This document shows, piece after piece, positions 9,507-19,136 of a stretch of DNA of 64,000 nucleotides. The DNA comes from Lactobacillus sp. Its GTDB lineage: Bacteria > Bacillota > Bacilli > Lactobacillales > Lactobacillaceae. How positions within the stretch are numbered: position 1 is the first letter of the stretch; each line of letters begins with the position of its first letter. The stretch is taken from contig JAKVNR010000001.1 of assembly GCA_022483245.1 (NCBI GenBank), forward strand, positions 620,001 through 684,000, written 5' to 3'. The notes below the pieces were generated by a model, which searched no databases, was not told the DNA's origin, and saw only the letters and a list, made by a program, of their open reading frames with translations. Made by a program: the position numbers and the translations under genes.

Positions 9507-11737
9507 TAGTTATCTGCCCGCTTTACTTCGTATACATTCGGGATGTCGCGCAACCGGCTGATAATTTGATCGAGGTGGTCAGCATTTTTAACTGCCACGG
9601 TCGTGTAAATATGAGCCATGTTGTTGCTGTCGACTTTACCGGAGATATTATCAATATTTTTCGTCTGGGAGTTTAAAACAGAAATCACGTCGGACAAAAG
9701 CTTCGACCGGTTGTAGCCAAACACTTCGACATCGGCGTTATAAGTCTGCTTGCCGCCTTGGGTATCTTCCCAGTCAACATCAATCAGCCGGCCTTGGGTT
9801 TTGGCCGCACCAGCCAAGTTATGGCAATCAGCCCGGTGAATCGTGACCCCGCGGCCTTGAGTGACGTAACCGACGATTGGGTCGCCTGGCACTGGGTTGC
9901 AGCATTTAGCCAGCCGTAGCATCAAATCTGATACGCCTTGAATTTTAACGCCGTTATCGCTTTGGCCTAAATCGTTTTGACTAGCATTTTCACTAGTTTC
10001 TTCGCTGGCCTGCTGGCCGGCATTCATGATCTTCTCGGTCCGCTCTTTTTCTTTGGCAGCTTCTTCTTGCTTGCGCAAGTCCAAAGTCAACCGGTTAGCC
10101 ACGGTTTGCGCCGATAATTCGCCAAAGCCAACGGCAGCATATAATTCATCCGCGTTGTGGTAGTTAAAATGCTCTAAGACCTTATCAACGTGATCTTTGT
10201 CCATGTAGTCTTTGGGCAGTAAATCAGCCTGCGCCAGGACTTCTTCCACTTCGCTTTGGCCTTTGTCAATATTTTCTGTCCGGCCTTCAGCTCTAAAGAA
10301 GCGCTTGATTTTGTTCCTAGCCCGCGAAGTTTTGACCATGTTGATCCAGTCAGCTGATGGGCGGGCATTAGTCTGCGTCAGCATTTCCACGACGTCGCCG
10401 TTTTTCAGCTGGTAGTCCAGCGGGACAATCTTGCCATTGACCCTGGCCCCAACTGAGTGTGCCCCGACTTCAGAGTGGATCATGTAGGCAAAGTCGATCG
10501 TAATGCTGCCTTTAGGCAGTTCATAAACCTCGCCCTTTGGCGTAAAGACATAAACCCGATCAGAAAAGATATCTGATTGGACGCTCTGCATAAATTCATC
10601 GGCGTTGTTAGTTTCTTCGCCAAGCTCCAAAATCTCCCGGAACATGTCCAGCTTTTTGCCCGAGCTAGTGGCTTCAACGGCGTAATGCATCCCTTCTTTA
10701 TAAGCCCAGTGCGCAGCAACACCATATTCAGCAACTTGGTGCATGTGCTCAGTCCGAATCTGAATTTCTAGCGGCCGGCCACCAGGGCCAATGATTGTCG
10801 TATGCAAGGATTGGTAGCCGTTAACTTTTGGCACAGCAATATAGTCTTTGAACCGTCCCGGCATTGGCTTCCACTTGGTGTGAACTACCCCTAAGACGGC
10901 GTAACAATCACGGACTGTTTGGACAATAACCCGGACCGCGAGCAAGTCATAAATTTCTGAGAATTGCTTATGCTTGTCGCGCATTTTTTTATAAATTGAG
11001 TAAATGTGCTTAGGCCGACCATAGATTTCGTACTTGATCCCTAAGGTATCCAGCTCATCTTTTAACACCGTAATTGCATCAGAAATGTATTTCTCCCGCT
11101 GGCTTCGCTTAGCCTGCATCAGGTTAACGATCCGGTAATATTGCTGCGGGTTCAAGTAGTGCAAACTCATGTCTTCGAGTTCCCACTTGATCGTCCCAAT
11201 ACCTAACCGGTCAGCCAGCGGTGCATAAATATCAAGCGTTTCTGCTGCAATCCGGCGCTGCTTGTCTGGCCGCAGATGGTCCAGCGTATGCATATTATGC
11301 AAGCGGTCAGCCAGTTTAACCATAATGACCCGCAAGTCTTTGGCCATCGCAATCAGCATTTTCCGGTGGTTTTCAGCCAAAAATTCTTCGTGGGACTTGT
11401 ACTTATACTTGCTTAATTTCGTCACGCCGTCCACGATAAACGCTACATCGTGCCCAAAATTCTGCTCAATATCAGCGTTTGTGACTGGTGTATCTTCGAC
11501 CGTATCATGCAAAAAACCGGCTGCTACTGTATCAGCATCCAGCCGCAATTTTGCTAGCGTCCCAGCTACTTGAGTTGGGTGGATAATGTAAGGCTGACCC
11601 GAGGCGCGTTTTTGGTCGCCATGGGCTTTGACCGCGAATTGGTAAGCTTTTTCAACAAAAGCCTGTTGGTCAGGCGTCATGTACTTGGCACACTCCGCCA
11701 TCACCTCTTCGTGGGTCATTTCAACGTATTTCGACAT
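9506..11737 (-). CDS. rel: Bifunctional (p)ppGpp synthetase/hydrolase
   Basis: 743 residues, a full-length RelA/SpoT homologue (Rel). The HD hydrolase domain has HDTVEDT and HNMHTL (residues about 30-200). The synthetase domain follows (YKSLHTTI-type YQSLHTTI, about 230-350), then TGS ([17 protein letters not shown], about 390-450), a zinc-finger/helical region with CCNPVPGD, and a C-terminal ACT domain (about 665-740). It makes and degrades the stringent-response alarmone in response to uncharged tRNA on ribosomes. It is translationally coupled to dtd. The hydrolase HD residues are intact, so both activities are expected. Confidence 0.97.
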   Translation of the reverse strand: MSKYVEMTHEEVMAECAKYMTPDQQAFVEKAYQFAVKAHGDQKRASGQPYIIHPTQVAGTLAKLRLDADTVAAGFLHDTVEDTPVTNADIEQNFGHDVAFIVDGVTKLSKYKYKSHEEFLAENHRKMLIAMAKDLRVIMVKLADRLHNMHTLDHLRPDKQRRIAAETLDIYAPLADRLGIGTIKWELEDMSLHYLNPQQYYRIVNLMQAKRSQREKYISDAITVLKDELDTLGIKYEIYGRPKHIYSIYKKMRDKHKQFSEIYDLLAVRVIVQTVRDCYAVLGVVHTKWKPMPGRFKDYIAVPKVNGYQSLHTTIIGPGGRPLEIQIRTEHMHQVAEYGVAAHWAYKEGMHYAVEATSSGKKLDMFREILELGEETNNADEFMQSVQSDIFSDRVYVFTPKGEVYELPKGSITIDFAYMIHSEVGAHSVGARVNGKIVPLDYQLKNGDVVEMLTQTNARPSADWINMVKTSRARNKIKRFFRAEGRTENIDKGQSEVEEVLAQADLLPKDYMDKDHVDKVLEHFNYHNADELYAAVGFGELSAQTVANRLTLDLRKQEEAAKEKERTEKIMNAGQQASEETSENASQNDLGQSDNGVKIQGVSDLMLRLAKCCNPVPGDPIVGYVTQGRGVTIHRADCHNLAGAAKTQGRLIDVDWEDTQGGKQTYNADVEVFGYNRSKLLSDVISVLNSQTKNIDNISGKVDSNNMAHIYTTVAVKNADHLDQIISRLRDIPNVYEVKRADN

Positions 11738-11743
11738 GCAATA

Positions 11744-12124
11744 TCACCGCGCTTCTTTATAAAAGTGGTCCTGCCACAGACCCAGAACAGCTAAAATCAA
11801 ATAAGCCGCGCACAAAATAAAGTTGTATTTAGCAAAGTGCAGCGCTACCGCACCAGCAAACACTGCTGGCAGTAGCAGTAGCCACCACTTGCTTAAGTTG
11901 CGCTCAGCAATCAAATGACCGAGGTGGTAAGACAGCCAGCCATTATAAATGAAGAAAATCAACCCGATCCGCCAAACTTTTGGCAAGTGCACCAGTCCGC
12001 AGCCAAACCAAAGAATTACGGCGAGCAGGGTCCACCAAATTAAGGGCATGAAGGGGTGCTGGTTCAACCGGTTCACCCACTGGCCTAATTTTGAGCGCTT
12101 GATTTTTTCTAAAAAACTTTTCAT
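11744..12124 (-). CDS. Small integral membrane protein of unknown function
   Basis: 126 residues. The N-terminus is short and basic (MKSFLEKIKRSK). About four hydrophobic helices follow (FMPLIWWTLLAVILWF; WRIGLIFFIYNGWLSY; WWLLLLPAVFAGAVAL; FILCAAYLILAVLGL). I do not recognise the family. It ends 6 nt before rel and follows prmA, so it is probably co-transcribed with them. No signal peptide or catalytic motif is visible. Confidence 0.75.
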   Translation of the reverse strand: MKSFLEKIKRSKLGQWVNRLNQHPFMPLIWWTLLAVILWFGCGLVHLPKVWRIGLIFFIYNGWLSYHLGHLIAERNLSKWWLLLLPAVFAGAVALHFAKYNFILCAAYLILAVLGLWQDHFYKEAR

Positions 12125-12162
12125 CTTACTAATCCTTCAATCTCATGTTCATTTTAGCACTT

Positions 12163-13104
12163 TCAGTCAGCCCGTGAGATGATCATGCCTACCCAGCGTT
12201 TTTGCCGCATGATCAATTCCACTTGTAAGCCAGCTGTTTTTAAGGCTGCTTTAATTTTATCAGTTTGCAAGTAGTCAATACCAGAGAAAATTACCTTGCC
12301 GCCTGGGGCTAAGTGACTTGGCAGCTGCGGGATTAATTCAAGCAGGATCTCTGCCAAAATATTTGCCAAGATCAAATCAAATTGCCCGTCAATTCCGTCT
12401 AGCAAGCTGGCTTGTTTGACTGTGATATTCTGGCAGCCATTTAAATCCATATTTTCCCGAGCAGCGTGCATCGAATCTTCAGAAATGTCTGTCGCTAGGA
12501 CCGATTCAGCACCAAGTTTGCTGGCCGCAATGGCTAAAATTCCCGATCCAGTCCCAACATCAGCCACTTTCATTGGCCGGTCCAAACACCGCTCCATTGC
12601 CAGCATCACTAATTGAGTGGTAATGTGGCCGCCAGTCCCAAAGGCTAGGCCGGGATCCATGATAATTGCCTGCTGGCCTGGCAAAGCCGGTTCAAATGTC
12701 TCCCACTTCGGGACGATCGCTAAATGACGGGAAAAACTAATTGTATGGTAGTATTTCTGCCATTCGGTCCGCCAGTCAGCATCTGCAATATAAGAAGTAG
12801 TGATCTTTTCTTCGCCCGTAGCTAATTGATAGCTTTTCAGCTCAGCGAATTTCGTTTGGAGCGCCTGCTTAATTTGATCAGGATCAGTTTCTTGATCAAA
12901 ATATGCGATTAATTCTAAATCTTTCGGCAAATTTTTAATATCGGCTAGCTCAACCACAGTCGAGTCATGGCGCCAGCCGGCTTCTTCAAAATCGCTGCGC
13001 TTGCGCCCTTCAATCCCAAGCGCCTGCAATTGGTCTTGTAAAAAGACCGTCAGTGCGGCTTCGACTTCATGTGAGGTTTCAATCGTTACTACCAGCAGTT
13101 TCAT
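12163..13104 (-). CDS. prmA: Ribosomal protein L11 methyltransferase
   Basis: 313 residues from the start at 13104 (MKLLVVTIETSHEVEAAL), which follows the SD AAAGGATT; the longer ORF start is rejected. An N-terminal L11-recognition domain precedes a SAM-dependent methyltransferase core with the family motif DPGLAFGTGGH, motif I DVGTGSGILAIAA and LANILAEI (NILA). It methylates ribosomal protein L11. Its position upstream of rel is typical in lactobacilli. Confidence 0.97.
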   Translation of the reverse strand: MKLLVVTIETSHEVEAALTVFLQDQLQALGIEGRKRSDFEEAGWRHDSTVVELADIKNLPKDLELIAYFDQETDPDQIKQALQTKFAELKSYQLATGEEKITTSYIADADWRTEWQKYYHTISFSRHLAIVPKWETFEPALPGQQAIIMDPGLAFGTGGHITTQLVMLAMERCLDRPMKVADVGTGSGILAIAASKLGAESVLATDISEDSMHAARENMDLNGCQNITVKQASLLDGIDGQFDLILANILAEILLELIPQLPSHLAPGGKVIFSGIDYLQTDKIKAALKTAGLQVELIMRQKRWVGMIISRAD

Positions 13105-13167
13105 AATAATCCTTTCTTTGTCAGACCTGGCGGGCATGCTATATTAATAGCGGTAGGTGCATAATAT

Positions 13168-13671
13168 ATGAGTAAGAAAAAGAAACAAAAAGGTTTAAAG
13201 AAAACCCTCGTTGAAAAAATGTTGGACCAGCACAAGATTAAGTATCGGCAAGCCCAGTTCGCCACAAAAATGGACGGCGATGTTGCCCGCATGGATACTT
13301 CTATTCTAGCTAAAGACGAGCACTTGGTCTATAAGACCCTGGTTTGTCAAGGCAATAAAACTGGTATTGTCGTTGGCGTGGTCCCGGTCACAGCCCATTT
13401 AGATATGAAAAAGCTGGCAAAAGCTTCTGGCAACAAGAAGTGTGAACTGCTGCCGCTCAAGAAATTGGAAAAAACCACCGGCTATGTGCACGGGGCAAAC
13501 ACCCCCATTGGGATTTATGAACGGCTGCATTTTCCAATTTATTTAGACGACTCAGTGAATGACGCGGATGAAATTGGCGTTTCAGCTGGCGAAGTCGGCC
13601 GGTCAGTCTTTATCAACCCGCAAGACTTAGCCAAGTTAGTCCAGGCCACAATTGTTGATTTAAAAGAATAA
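13168..13671 (+). CDS. ybaK: YbaK/EbsC-type aminoacyl-tRNA deacylase (Cys-tRNA(Pro) deacylase-like)
   Basis: 167 residues, matching the YbaK/EbsC single-domain trans-editing proteins. The lysine- and threonine-containing core is visible (HLVYKTLVCQG; GVVPVTAHLDMKKLAKASG; GYVHGANTPIGI). These enzymes remove wrongly attached amino acids, mostly Cys from tRNA-Pro. It is divergent from prmA with 63 nt between them and lies 7 nt upstream of the broken MFS gene, so the two were probably an operon. Confidence 0.93.
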   Translation: MSKKKKQKGLKKTLVEKMLDQHKIKYRQAQFATKMDGDVARMDTSILAKDEHLVYKTLVCQGNKTGIVVGVVPVTAHLDMKKLAKASGNKKCELLPLKKLEKTTGYVHGANTPIGIYERLHFPIYLDDSVNDADEIGVSAGEVGRSVFINPQDLAKLVQATIVDLKE

Positions 13672-13678
13672 CAAGCAA

Positions 13679-14876
13679 ATGAACAAGACCCATGAACTTA
13701 ATTGGCACCGCAACCTCATTATTTTAGCGATCGGTGTCTTCATTGGCGGCATCGCCTTTTCTGAAGTCGTCCCTTTTCTGTCGCTGTATATCGATACTTT
13801 AGGTGAATTTAACCACCAACAACTAAACTTCTGGTCGGGCCTAGTTTTTTCAGGCACTTTTATTGTCGGCGCCTTTATTTCGCCGCTCTGGGGCAAATTA
13901 GCTGATAAGCGCGGCCGGAAAACGATTATTTTGATTTCTTCGGCTTCAATGTCAGTCGTCATGACCGGGATGGGACTGGTCACAAATGTGGTCCAGCTCT
14001 TTTTGCTGCGGATGCTGCAAGGTTTTTTTGCCGGTTATATTTCTAATTCCAACGCTTTAGTGGCAACGCAAGTACCAGATAAAGAAAGCGGCAAAGCGCT
14101 AGGTACGATGACGGCGGCTTTTACCGCGGGACAACTGCTTGGGCCGTTCGTCGGCGGGGCAATGTCCTCAGCCTTTAGCTACCGGGTAACTTTCTTCCTA
14201 ACGGGTGCCCTGCTGCTTTATTTTTTCACTGCTTTTTGTGCAAGAAGAATTCCACCCCGTGGCTAGTCAAAAAATGGACAAAACTAGCGACGTGATCAAG
14301 TCCTTGCGTAGCCCGCAGCTGATTTTTGGCTTGCTGCTGACGACAGTGATTATTCAGGCAGCCACAAACTCGATTAACCCAATTGTTTCGCTATATGTGC
14401 GGCAGTTAATGCACGGACGCGGCAACTATGTCTTTATCGCTGGTGTCATCGCTGCCTTGCCCGGGATTGCGACTTTCTTAGCGGCTGCCCGGCTAGGTGC
14501 TTGGGGCGATAAAATCGGAACGCATAAAATCATCCTGCTGGGCATGTACAGTGCAATCGTCTTTTTTGCCCTAACCGCGTTTGTGCAGAACACCTGGCAG
14601 CTGGGCATTTTACGGTTCTTGGTTGGCTTTTCAGATGCCTGCCTCTTCCCGCAGGTGCAGACGATGCTAACGAAAAATACGCCGAGCTATGCCACTGGCC
14701 GGATTTTTTCTTGGAACCAGTCAGCGATGTATATTGGCAATATCTGTGGTCCACTGATCGGATCGACGATTTCAGGGCTGACGAATTACAACTATGTGTT
14801 TCTCGCAACGGCAGCGTTGGTAGTTCTGAACTTAGTTCTGTTCCATGTCAATGTCCTGAAAAACATGCAAAGATAA
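13679..14876 (+). pseudogene. MFS drug:H+ antiporter-type exporter, split by a frameshift
   Basis: Two overlapping ORFs (13679..14266 and 14205..14876) together make one 12-TM major facilitator of about 400 residues. The first half has the motif-A sequence GKLADKRGRKTIIL after TM2 and ends in a short wrong-frame tail. The second half resumes the family sequence at LFVQEEFHP. A single extra T in the T5 run at 14233-14237 would restore GCT TTT TTT GTG CAA and join the frames. It resembles the DHA1 multidrug group. It is probably inactive here, unless the missing base is a sequencing error or the tract is slippery. Confidence 0.85.
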
Positions 14877-14877
14877 C

Positions 14878-14922
14878 AAAAAATACAGCTTACCTGCAAT
14901 CAACAAGTAAGCTGTATTTTTT
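14878..14922. terminator. Bidirectional terminator between the MFS gene and the CPBP gene
   Basis: The stem TACAGCTTAC / GTAAGCTGTA has A's on one side and T6 on the other, so it can end transcripts from both convergent genes. Confidence 0.85.
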
Positions 14923-16108
14923 ATGCATTCAATAATTGATTAACGTGATGATGTATCGTTTTTCTTTCAGGAATAAAGAAAATAAGAGCTAAGAGCAAAG
15001 CAGTTAAGGAGATAATAAGTCCGCCCCAAATACTTGGATCGCCATAATTGGCTAAAAAACTAATCCCCGACAAGCCAAAGCCCAATAAATCTGTGAGGGA
15101 GTGCAGCACCATCGCTAGCCACAGTTGGCCGGTAGACAGCCACAAAACTAGCCAGAAACCAGCTAAGCCAAAAGTAGATATAACTTGACCAATCACATTA
15201 TTAATTGGTTCGCCACTTGCTAGGTTAATCAAGTGCGTTAACGAGAAAATCAAGCTGGTTAAACCGATGCTCAAGCCAAGTTGATGCTTATGCTGCCTAA
15301 AAGCTGCAAGCAAGATCAGCAAAACTAGTGCTTGTTCTGTTTGTTCTAGCAAACCTGCTTCAATTGCTGTCATCCAATCATCAGCTTGCAAATGTAGGCC
15401 GCCAGCTAATGGCTGTAATAAAATTGCCTGCCCTGGTGTCAGTGAAAAGTATATACAAGCGGCAAACCCACTTAGCCACAAAGACACTAGCAACAGAAGC
15501 ACTAAAGGGACTGGCTGAACGAACTCATTTTTAGATAAACTTGACCCTAACTGTAACTTCAATCTCCAGGACTTGCTTAAACAAATTGCTGCCAAGAAAA
15601 ATGAAATTGCATGTAAGACGCCAAGATTAATTAATTCATACGCCCAGTCGGGCGAAACTCGAGCAAAACTACTGCTGATCATAATTGAAAAGATTAACCA
15701 GTAAACCGACAAGATCTGCCAAATAGTCCCGTTAATTGCATCAGCAGTATAAGCGATGATTGGTATCAAAAATTGAATAATTAAGATAGCGTATAAAATC
15801 AACCAATAGGAACTTTGTTGACTTAAATGACCAAAAGCACTTCCCCAATAGCGATCAATAATAATGGGTAAGCCTAAGAAAATTGCCCGTTTTTGCCAAA
15901 CTTGCCAAGTGGCTGATCTAACCTTGATCAGGGCTACCACCAACAGTAAAAGCATGACCAACTGCAGCCAGCACAAATTAAACCATGAAAGCGAGTAGTT
16001 GTTCGATACCAGCTCTTGGCCACTGATTAAGAAATATAATGCACAAACTATCGTCAGTGCGACTTCTATCATTAACCAAGGCAAATAGATCTTTTGATTA
16101 GTTTTCAT
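14921..16108 (-). CDS. CPBP-family (CAAX/Abi) intramembrane protein, probably a protease
   Basis: 395 residues, almost entirely hydrophobic with about 10-11 helices. The C-terminal part carries CPBP-like motifs: E...EQALVLLILLAAFR (a loose version of the EExxxR motif), FSLTHL (FxxxH) and MVLHSLTDLLGF (HxxxD/N). Families with these motifs include Rce1-like proteases and bacteriocin self-immunity proteins. The first motif is spaced unusually, so catalysis is uncertain. It lies downstream of a small secreted peptide gene with a weak terminator between them, a setting in which CPBP proteins often process or confer immunity to a peptide. Confidence 0.7.
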   Translation of the reverse strand: MKTNQKIYLPWLMIEVALTIVCALYFLISGQELVSNNYSLSWFNLCWLQLVMLLLLVVALIKVRSATWQVWQKRAIFLGLPIIIDRYWGSAFGHLSQQSSYWLILYAILIIQFLIPIIAYTADAINGTIWQILSVYWLIFSIMISSSFARVSPDWAYELINLGVLHAISFFLAAICLSKSWRLKLQLGSSLSKNEFVQPVPLVLLLLVSLWLSGFAACIYFSLTPGQAILLQPLAGGLHLQADDWMTAIEAGLLEQTEQALVLLILLAAFRQHKHQLGLSIGLTSLIFSLTHLINLASGEPINNVIGQVISTFGLAGFWLVLWLSTGQLWLAMVLHSLTDLLGFGLSGISFLANYGDPSIWGGLIISLTALLLALIFFIPERKTIHHHVNQLLNA

Positions 16109-16120
16109 AATACACCTTTC

Positions 16121-16153
16121 AAAAAAAGAACATGATTTTCATCATGTCCTTCT
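16121..16153 (-). terminator. Terminator or attenuator between the small peptide gene and the CPBP gene
   Basis: The 9-bp stem GGACATGAT / ATCATGTTC (one G-T pair) with a TTTC loop is followed by T7 on the minus strand. It may reduce rather than abolish readthrough into the CPBP gene, which has no other obvious promoter in the short gap. Confidence 0.65.
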
Positions 16154-16158
16154 TTACA

Positions 16159-16398
16159 TTATCCACGCCAAGGATTTTCTCTGTGTCCGCCAAAAAACCA
16201 ATAACCGGGGCCTGATGTTCCTTGACGAGTGATCATTACTTTTTCGCTATTTAGAGACTTTAGATTTTGATCATTTGGTTGATAGGTTGAAATATTTAAT
16301 GTATTGGAATTACTATCAGCTAAAACGGTTGTCGAACTTAAACTGGTTGCACCTAAAAATAAAGCTGCAGCTGGCAAAATTAATAATAATTTTTTCAT
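16159..16398 (-). CDS. Small secreted peptide, candidate bacteriocin or signalling peptide
   Basis: 79 residues from ATG at 16398, which follows a strong SD (GGGAGGC). The longer ORF start in the track lacks support. The N-terminus MKKLLLILPAAALFLGATS with VLA-DS is a Sec signal peptide. The mature part is about 50 residues and ends in an aromatic, Gly-rich tail (GPGYWFFGGHRENPWRG). I do not recognise the family. The following gene encodes a CPBP membrane protein. Function is unknown. Confidence 0.6.
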   Translation of the reverse strand: MKKLLLILPAAALFLGATSLSSTTVLADSNSNTLNISTYQPNDQNLKSLNSEKVMITRQGTSGPGYWFFGGHRENPWRG

Positions 16399-16493
16399 GA
16401 TTGCCTCCCATACTATATAAGTATCCCTACAATTAATAATGTTATCATTTAATTTTAAATAATCAATCGTTATTTTCATTTATTTTTCACAAC

Positions 16494-16525
16494 AAAAAAG
16501 CTCTCCTTTTCAGGAGAGCTTTTTG
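16494..16525. terminator. Terminator downstream of ldh
   Basis: The hairpin AAAAAAGCTCTCC / GGAGAGCTTTTT sits about 20 nt after the ldh stop codon; it is symmetric but only genes on the minus strand are nearby. Confidence 0.85.
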
Positions 16526-16544
16526 ATTGAACTGAAACTAAGAA

Positions 16545-17474
16545 TTAAAGTTCAACTGAGTCAACTACTTCTTGCATCTTGTCTGCTGAGTAGTTCATCT
16601 TCTTCAATTCTTCGTCTGACAGCTTAGTTTCGATAACATCGGCAATACCGTTGCTGTTAATAACAGCTGGAGTACCTAAGAACAGGTCGTGCTTGATACC
16701 GTATTTGCCTTGAACTGGAGCTGACAGTGGCAGAACCATTTCTTGGTTTTCCAAAATAGCCTTAACGATGTGAGTTAACATTTGAGCAACACCGTAGAAG
16801 GTAGCACCCTTGTTAGCAATGATCTTGCCGCCCTTCTTGCGGACGTCAGTTTGTAATTGTTCCAGAGTGTCGTCGTCCAATTCTGAGTATGAACGTAATG
16901 GCTTGTCAGCAATAGTAGCTTCGTCAAAGTTTTCGAAGGAAGTGTCACCGTGTTCGCCTAATACGTAAGCGTTGATGTCACGAACATCCTTGCCAACCTT
17001 CTTAGCCAAAGCAATCTTGAACCGAGCAGTGTCCAGTGAAGTACCAGTACCGATAACACGGTTCTTAGGGAAGCCTGACAAACGTTGAGTCAAAGTAGTC
17101 AAGATGTCAACTGGGTTAGCTGAAACAACAAAGATACCTTTGAAGCCTGAGTCAACGATTGGCTTTACAATGCTTTCAAGAATTTTAACGTTCTTGCCAA
17201 CTAAGTCCAAACGGGTCATACCTGGCTTACGAGCAACACCAGCAGTGATGACAGCAACGTCAGCATCCTTAGCATCTGCATAAGTACCTGCGTGAACATT
17301 TACTGGGTGGTAGAAGTTAGTAATATCTTCCAAGTCCAGAGCGTCACCGATAGTTAACTTCTCAACAACGTCGCAAATTACTAATTCCTTAACATCAGCA
17401 TTTTGCAGCAAGTCGTTTGCAAAGGTTGAACCTACACGACCGTCACCAACTAATAAAACTTTTCCTTTAGACAT
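16545..17474 (-). CDS. ldh: L-lactate dehydrogenase
   Basis: 309 residues. The Rossmann motif is VGDGRVGS; the substrate-binding arginine region is GVARKPGMTRLDL; the catalytic motif is GEHGDT (His near residue 178). It reduces pyruvate to lactate with NADH and regenerates NAD+ in glycolysis. The start codon follows GGGAGAATT. Codon use is highly biased, as expected for an abundant enzyme. A -10 box TATAAT lies about 50 nt upstream. It is monocistronic, with a terminator on each side. The activating FBP-binding residues were not assessed, so allostery is open. Confidence 0.97.
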   Translation of the reverse strand: MSKGKVLLVGDGRVGSTFANDLLQNADVKELVICDVVEKLTIGDALDLEDITNFYHPVNVHAGTYADAKDADVAVITAGVARKPGMTRLDLVGKNVKILESIVKPIVDSGFKGIFVVSANPVDILTTLTQRLSGFPKNRVIGTGTSLDTARFKIALAKKVGKDVRDINAYVLGEHGDTSFENFDEATIADKPLRSYSELDDDTLEQLQTDVRKKGGKIIANKGATFYGVAQMLTHIVKAILENQEMVLPLSAPVQGKYGIKHDLFLGTPAVINSNGIADVIETKLSDEELKKMNYSADKMQEVVDSVEL

Positions 17475-17524
17475 AGAATAATTCTCCCTTCAAAGAAAAA
17501 TCTTTGTTCTTAATTACACAAGAC

Positions 17525-17530
17525 ATTATA
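17525..17530 (-). promoter_or_regulatory. -10 box of the ldh promoter
   Basis: TATAAT on the minus strand, about 50 nt upstream of the ldh start; the -35 region is weak. Confidence 0.55.
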
Positions 17531-17587
17531 CACCATTTATGTCTGAGATTGCGAATGATTTAGTTTATTTTTTCACGAAGAAGCAAC

Positions 17588-17620
17588 AAAAAAAGCATCC
17601 TCAGGAGAGGATGCTTTTTT
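17588..17620 (-). terminator. Terminator of the fumC-fumarate reductase operon
   Basis: AAAGCATCCTC / GAGGATGCTTT hairpin with T6 on either side, directly after the reductase stop codon. Confidence 0.85.
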
Positions 17621-17628
17621 AATGGTCA

Positions 17629-19110
17629 TTAAGCTTGAGTTGCGCCTGAAGTAGCGTCAGCTGCAGGTTCTTCTTCTTTTTCGTCTTCAAGAACAACTGG
17701 TTCTAACTTCATGCCAGCTGCTTCCAATTGAGCTGCCATTTCCAAACCAGCTTCACGGCCGTTAACAACAGTTTCAGCAATTGAGTTACCACCAATTCTG
17801 TTGTTACCGTGCAGACCACCAGCAACTTCACCAGCTGCGTACAAGCCCTTGATAACGTTACCGTTTTCGTCGATAACTTGGGTCTTGCTGTTAACGTGAA
17901 CACCACCCATAGTGTAGTGGATAGCTGGAGCAATGTGAATTGCGTAGAATGGTCCTTCGATAGGACGTTGCATACCAGTAGTCCGGCCGAATTGTTCATC
18001 CTTGCCAGCCTTAACTGCCATGTTCCACTTCTCAACAGTTTCTTCCAAGGTCTTAGCGTGTTCGTTGTTTTGACCGCCAAGCAAGCCTGCCAAGTCGTCA
18101 CTCTTCTTAACCAGGCCAATTGATTCGTAGAAGTCTAATGACTTAGCGTGGTCACGAGTACCTTGACCAAAGATCAAGAATGCTGAGTGTTCTGGCAAAG
18201 CAGTAATAGCGTTTGAAACGATCTTACGAGTAGTTAATTCGTTTACGAAACGGTGGCCGCGGAAGTCACATAAGATGGCACCTTCACCACGAACAGCTTC
18301 ACCGATTAAGTATGGGTGATCGCCATCTTGGTAAACAGTTGGGTGGATTTGGATTAAGTCCATTTGAGTTAATTGGGCACCACATTCGGTAGCCAACTTG
18401 ATACCGTCACCAGTTGAGCCAGGGCCGTTAGTAGTTTCGTAGTCAACCAGGTCTGGACGGTACTTCTTGATCATGTCCTTGTTGTGACCGAAACCACCTG
18501 AAGCAAGCAGAACAGCCTTAGTAGCAACTTCACGTGGGCCGCCTTCAGTACCAACTAAAACGCCAGTAACGTTGCCGTCTTCGTCTTGTTCGATCTTCTT
18601 AACTTGGCAGTTGTTGAAGATTGAAATATTGTCTGCGTATTTAGCAGCAGTTTCCAGCAAGTGGCTTACTAAGTAACCACCAACAGCTGACATGTCAGCT
18701 GGACGGTGAGCACGAGGCTTAGACATACCACCAGTGATAGTTAAGTCGCTTAAGTCAATCTTGTGGTCAGCTAACCAGTCAATTGCTAATGGAGTGTGGT
18801 TAACGAAGAACCGCAGCATGTCGCGGTCGTTCATGTAGCCACCACCCTTTAAGGTTTCCTTGTAGAAGTCGTCAGCGCTGTCGATCACGCCGTGCTTTAA
18901 TTGAACGTGGGTTTCAGCAGCGTTCATACCTGATGAAGCCTTCTTAGTGTTACCACCAAGTTCGTCTTGCTTTTCAAAAACAGCAACGTGCAAGCCCATT
19001 TCAGCAGCTTGAATAGCAGCAGTTAAGCCGGCACCACCAGCACCAACTACAACTGCATCGTAAGATTCTTCTAATTCAACAAACCATTTTGGTTCATAAT
19101 GAAATGCCAT
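17629..19110 (-). CDS. FAD-dependent fumarate reductase (flavocytochrome c-like) with C-terminal FMN-attachment sequon
   Basis: 493 residues. The FAD-binding motif GAGGAGLTAA (residues 22-31) is followed by EKQDELGGNT. The active-site region has HPTVYQ and the family motif GNNRIGGNSIAE near the C-terminus, including the catalytic Arg. It is a soluble single-subunit reductase without haem or an FMN_bind domain. After the catalytic domain comes an acidic linker (EDEKEEEPA) and then DATSGAT. This fits the Dxx(S/T)GA(T/S) sequon that ApbE flavin transferase modifies with FMN on the last Thr (T491). Upstream fumC, 26 nt away, makes fumarate, so the pair forms a malate-fumarate-succinate electron sink. 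No apbE lies in this window. Confidence 0.93.
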   Translation of the reverse strand: MAFHYEPKWFVELEESYDAVVVGAGGAGLTAAIQAAEMGLHVAVFEKQDELGGNTKKASSGMNAAETHVQLKHGVIDSADDFYKETLKGGGYMNDRDMLRFFVNHTPLAIDWLADHKIDLSDLTITGGMSKPRAHRPADMSAVGGYLVSHLLETAAKYADNISIFNNCQVKKIEQDEDGNVTGVLVGTEGGPREVATKAVLLASGGFGHNKDMIKKYRPDLVDYETTNGPGSTGDGIKLATECGAQLTQMDLIQIHPTVYQDGDHPYLIGEAVRGEGAILCDFRGHRFVNELTTRKIVSNAITALPEHSAFLIFGQGTRDHAKSLDFYESIGLVKKSDDLAGLLGGQNNEHAKTLEETVEKWNMAVKAGKDEQFGRTTGMQRPIEGPFYAIHIAPAIHYTMGGVHVNSKTQVIDENGNVIKGLYAAGEVAGGLHGNNRIGGNSIAETVVNGREAGLEMAAQLEAAGMKLEPVVLEDEKEEEPAADATSGATQA

Positions 19111-19136
19111 CTTTAATTCTCTCCTATACTACTTAA

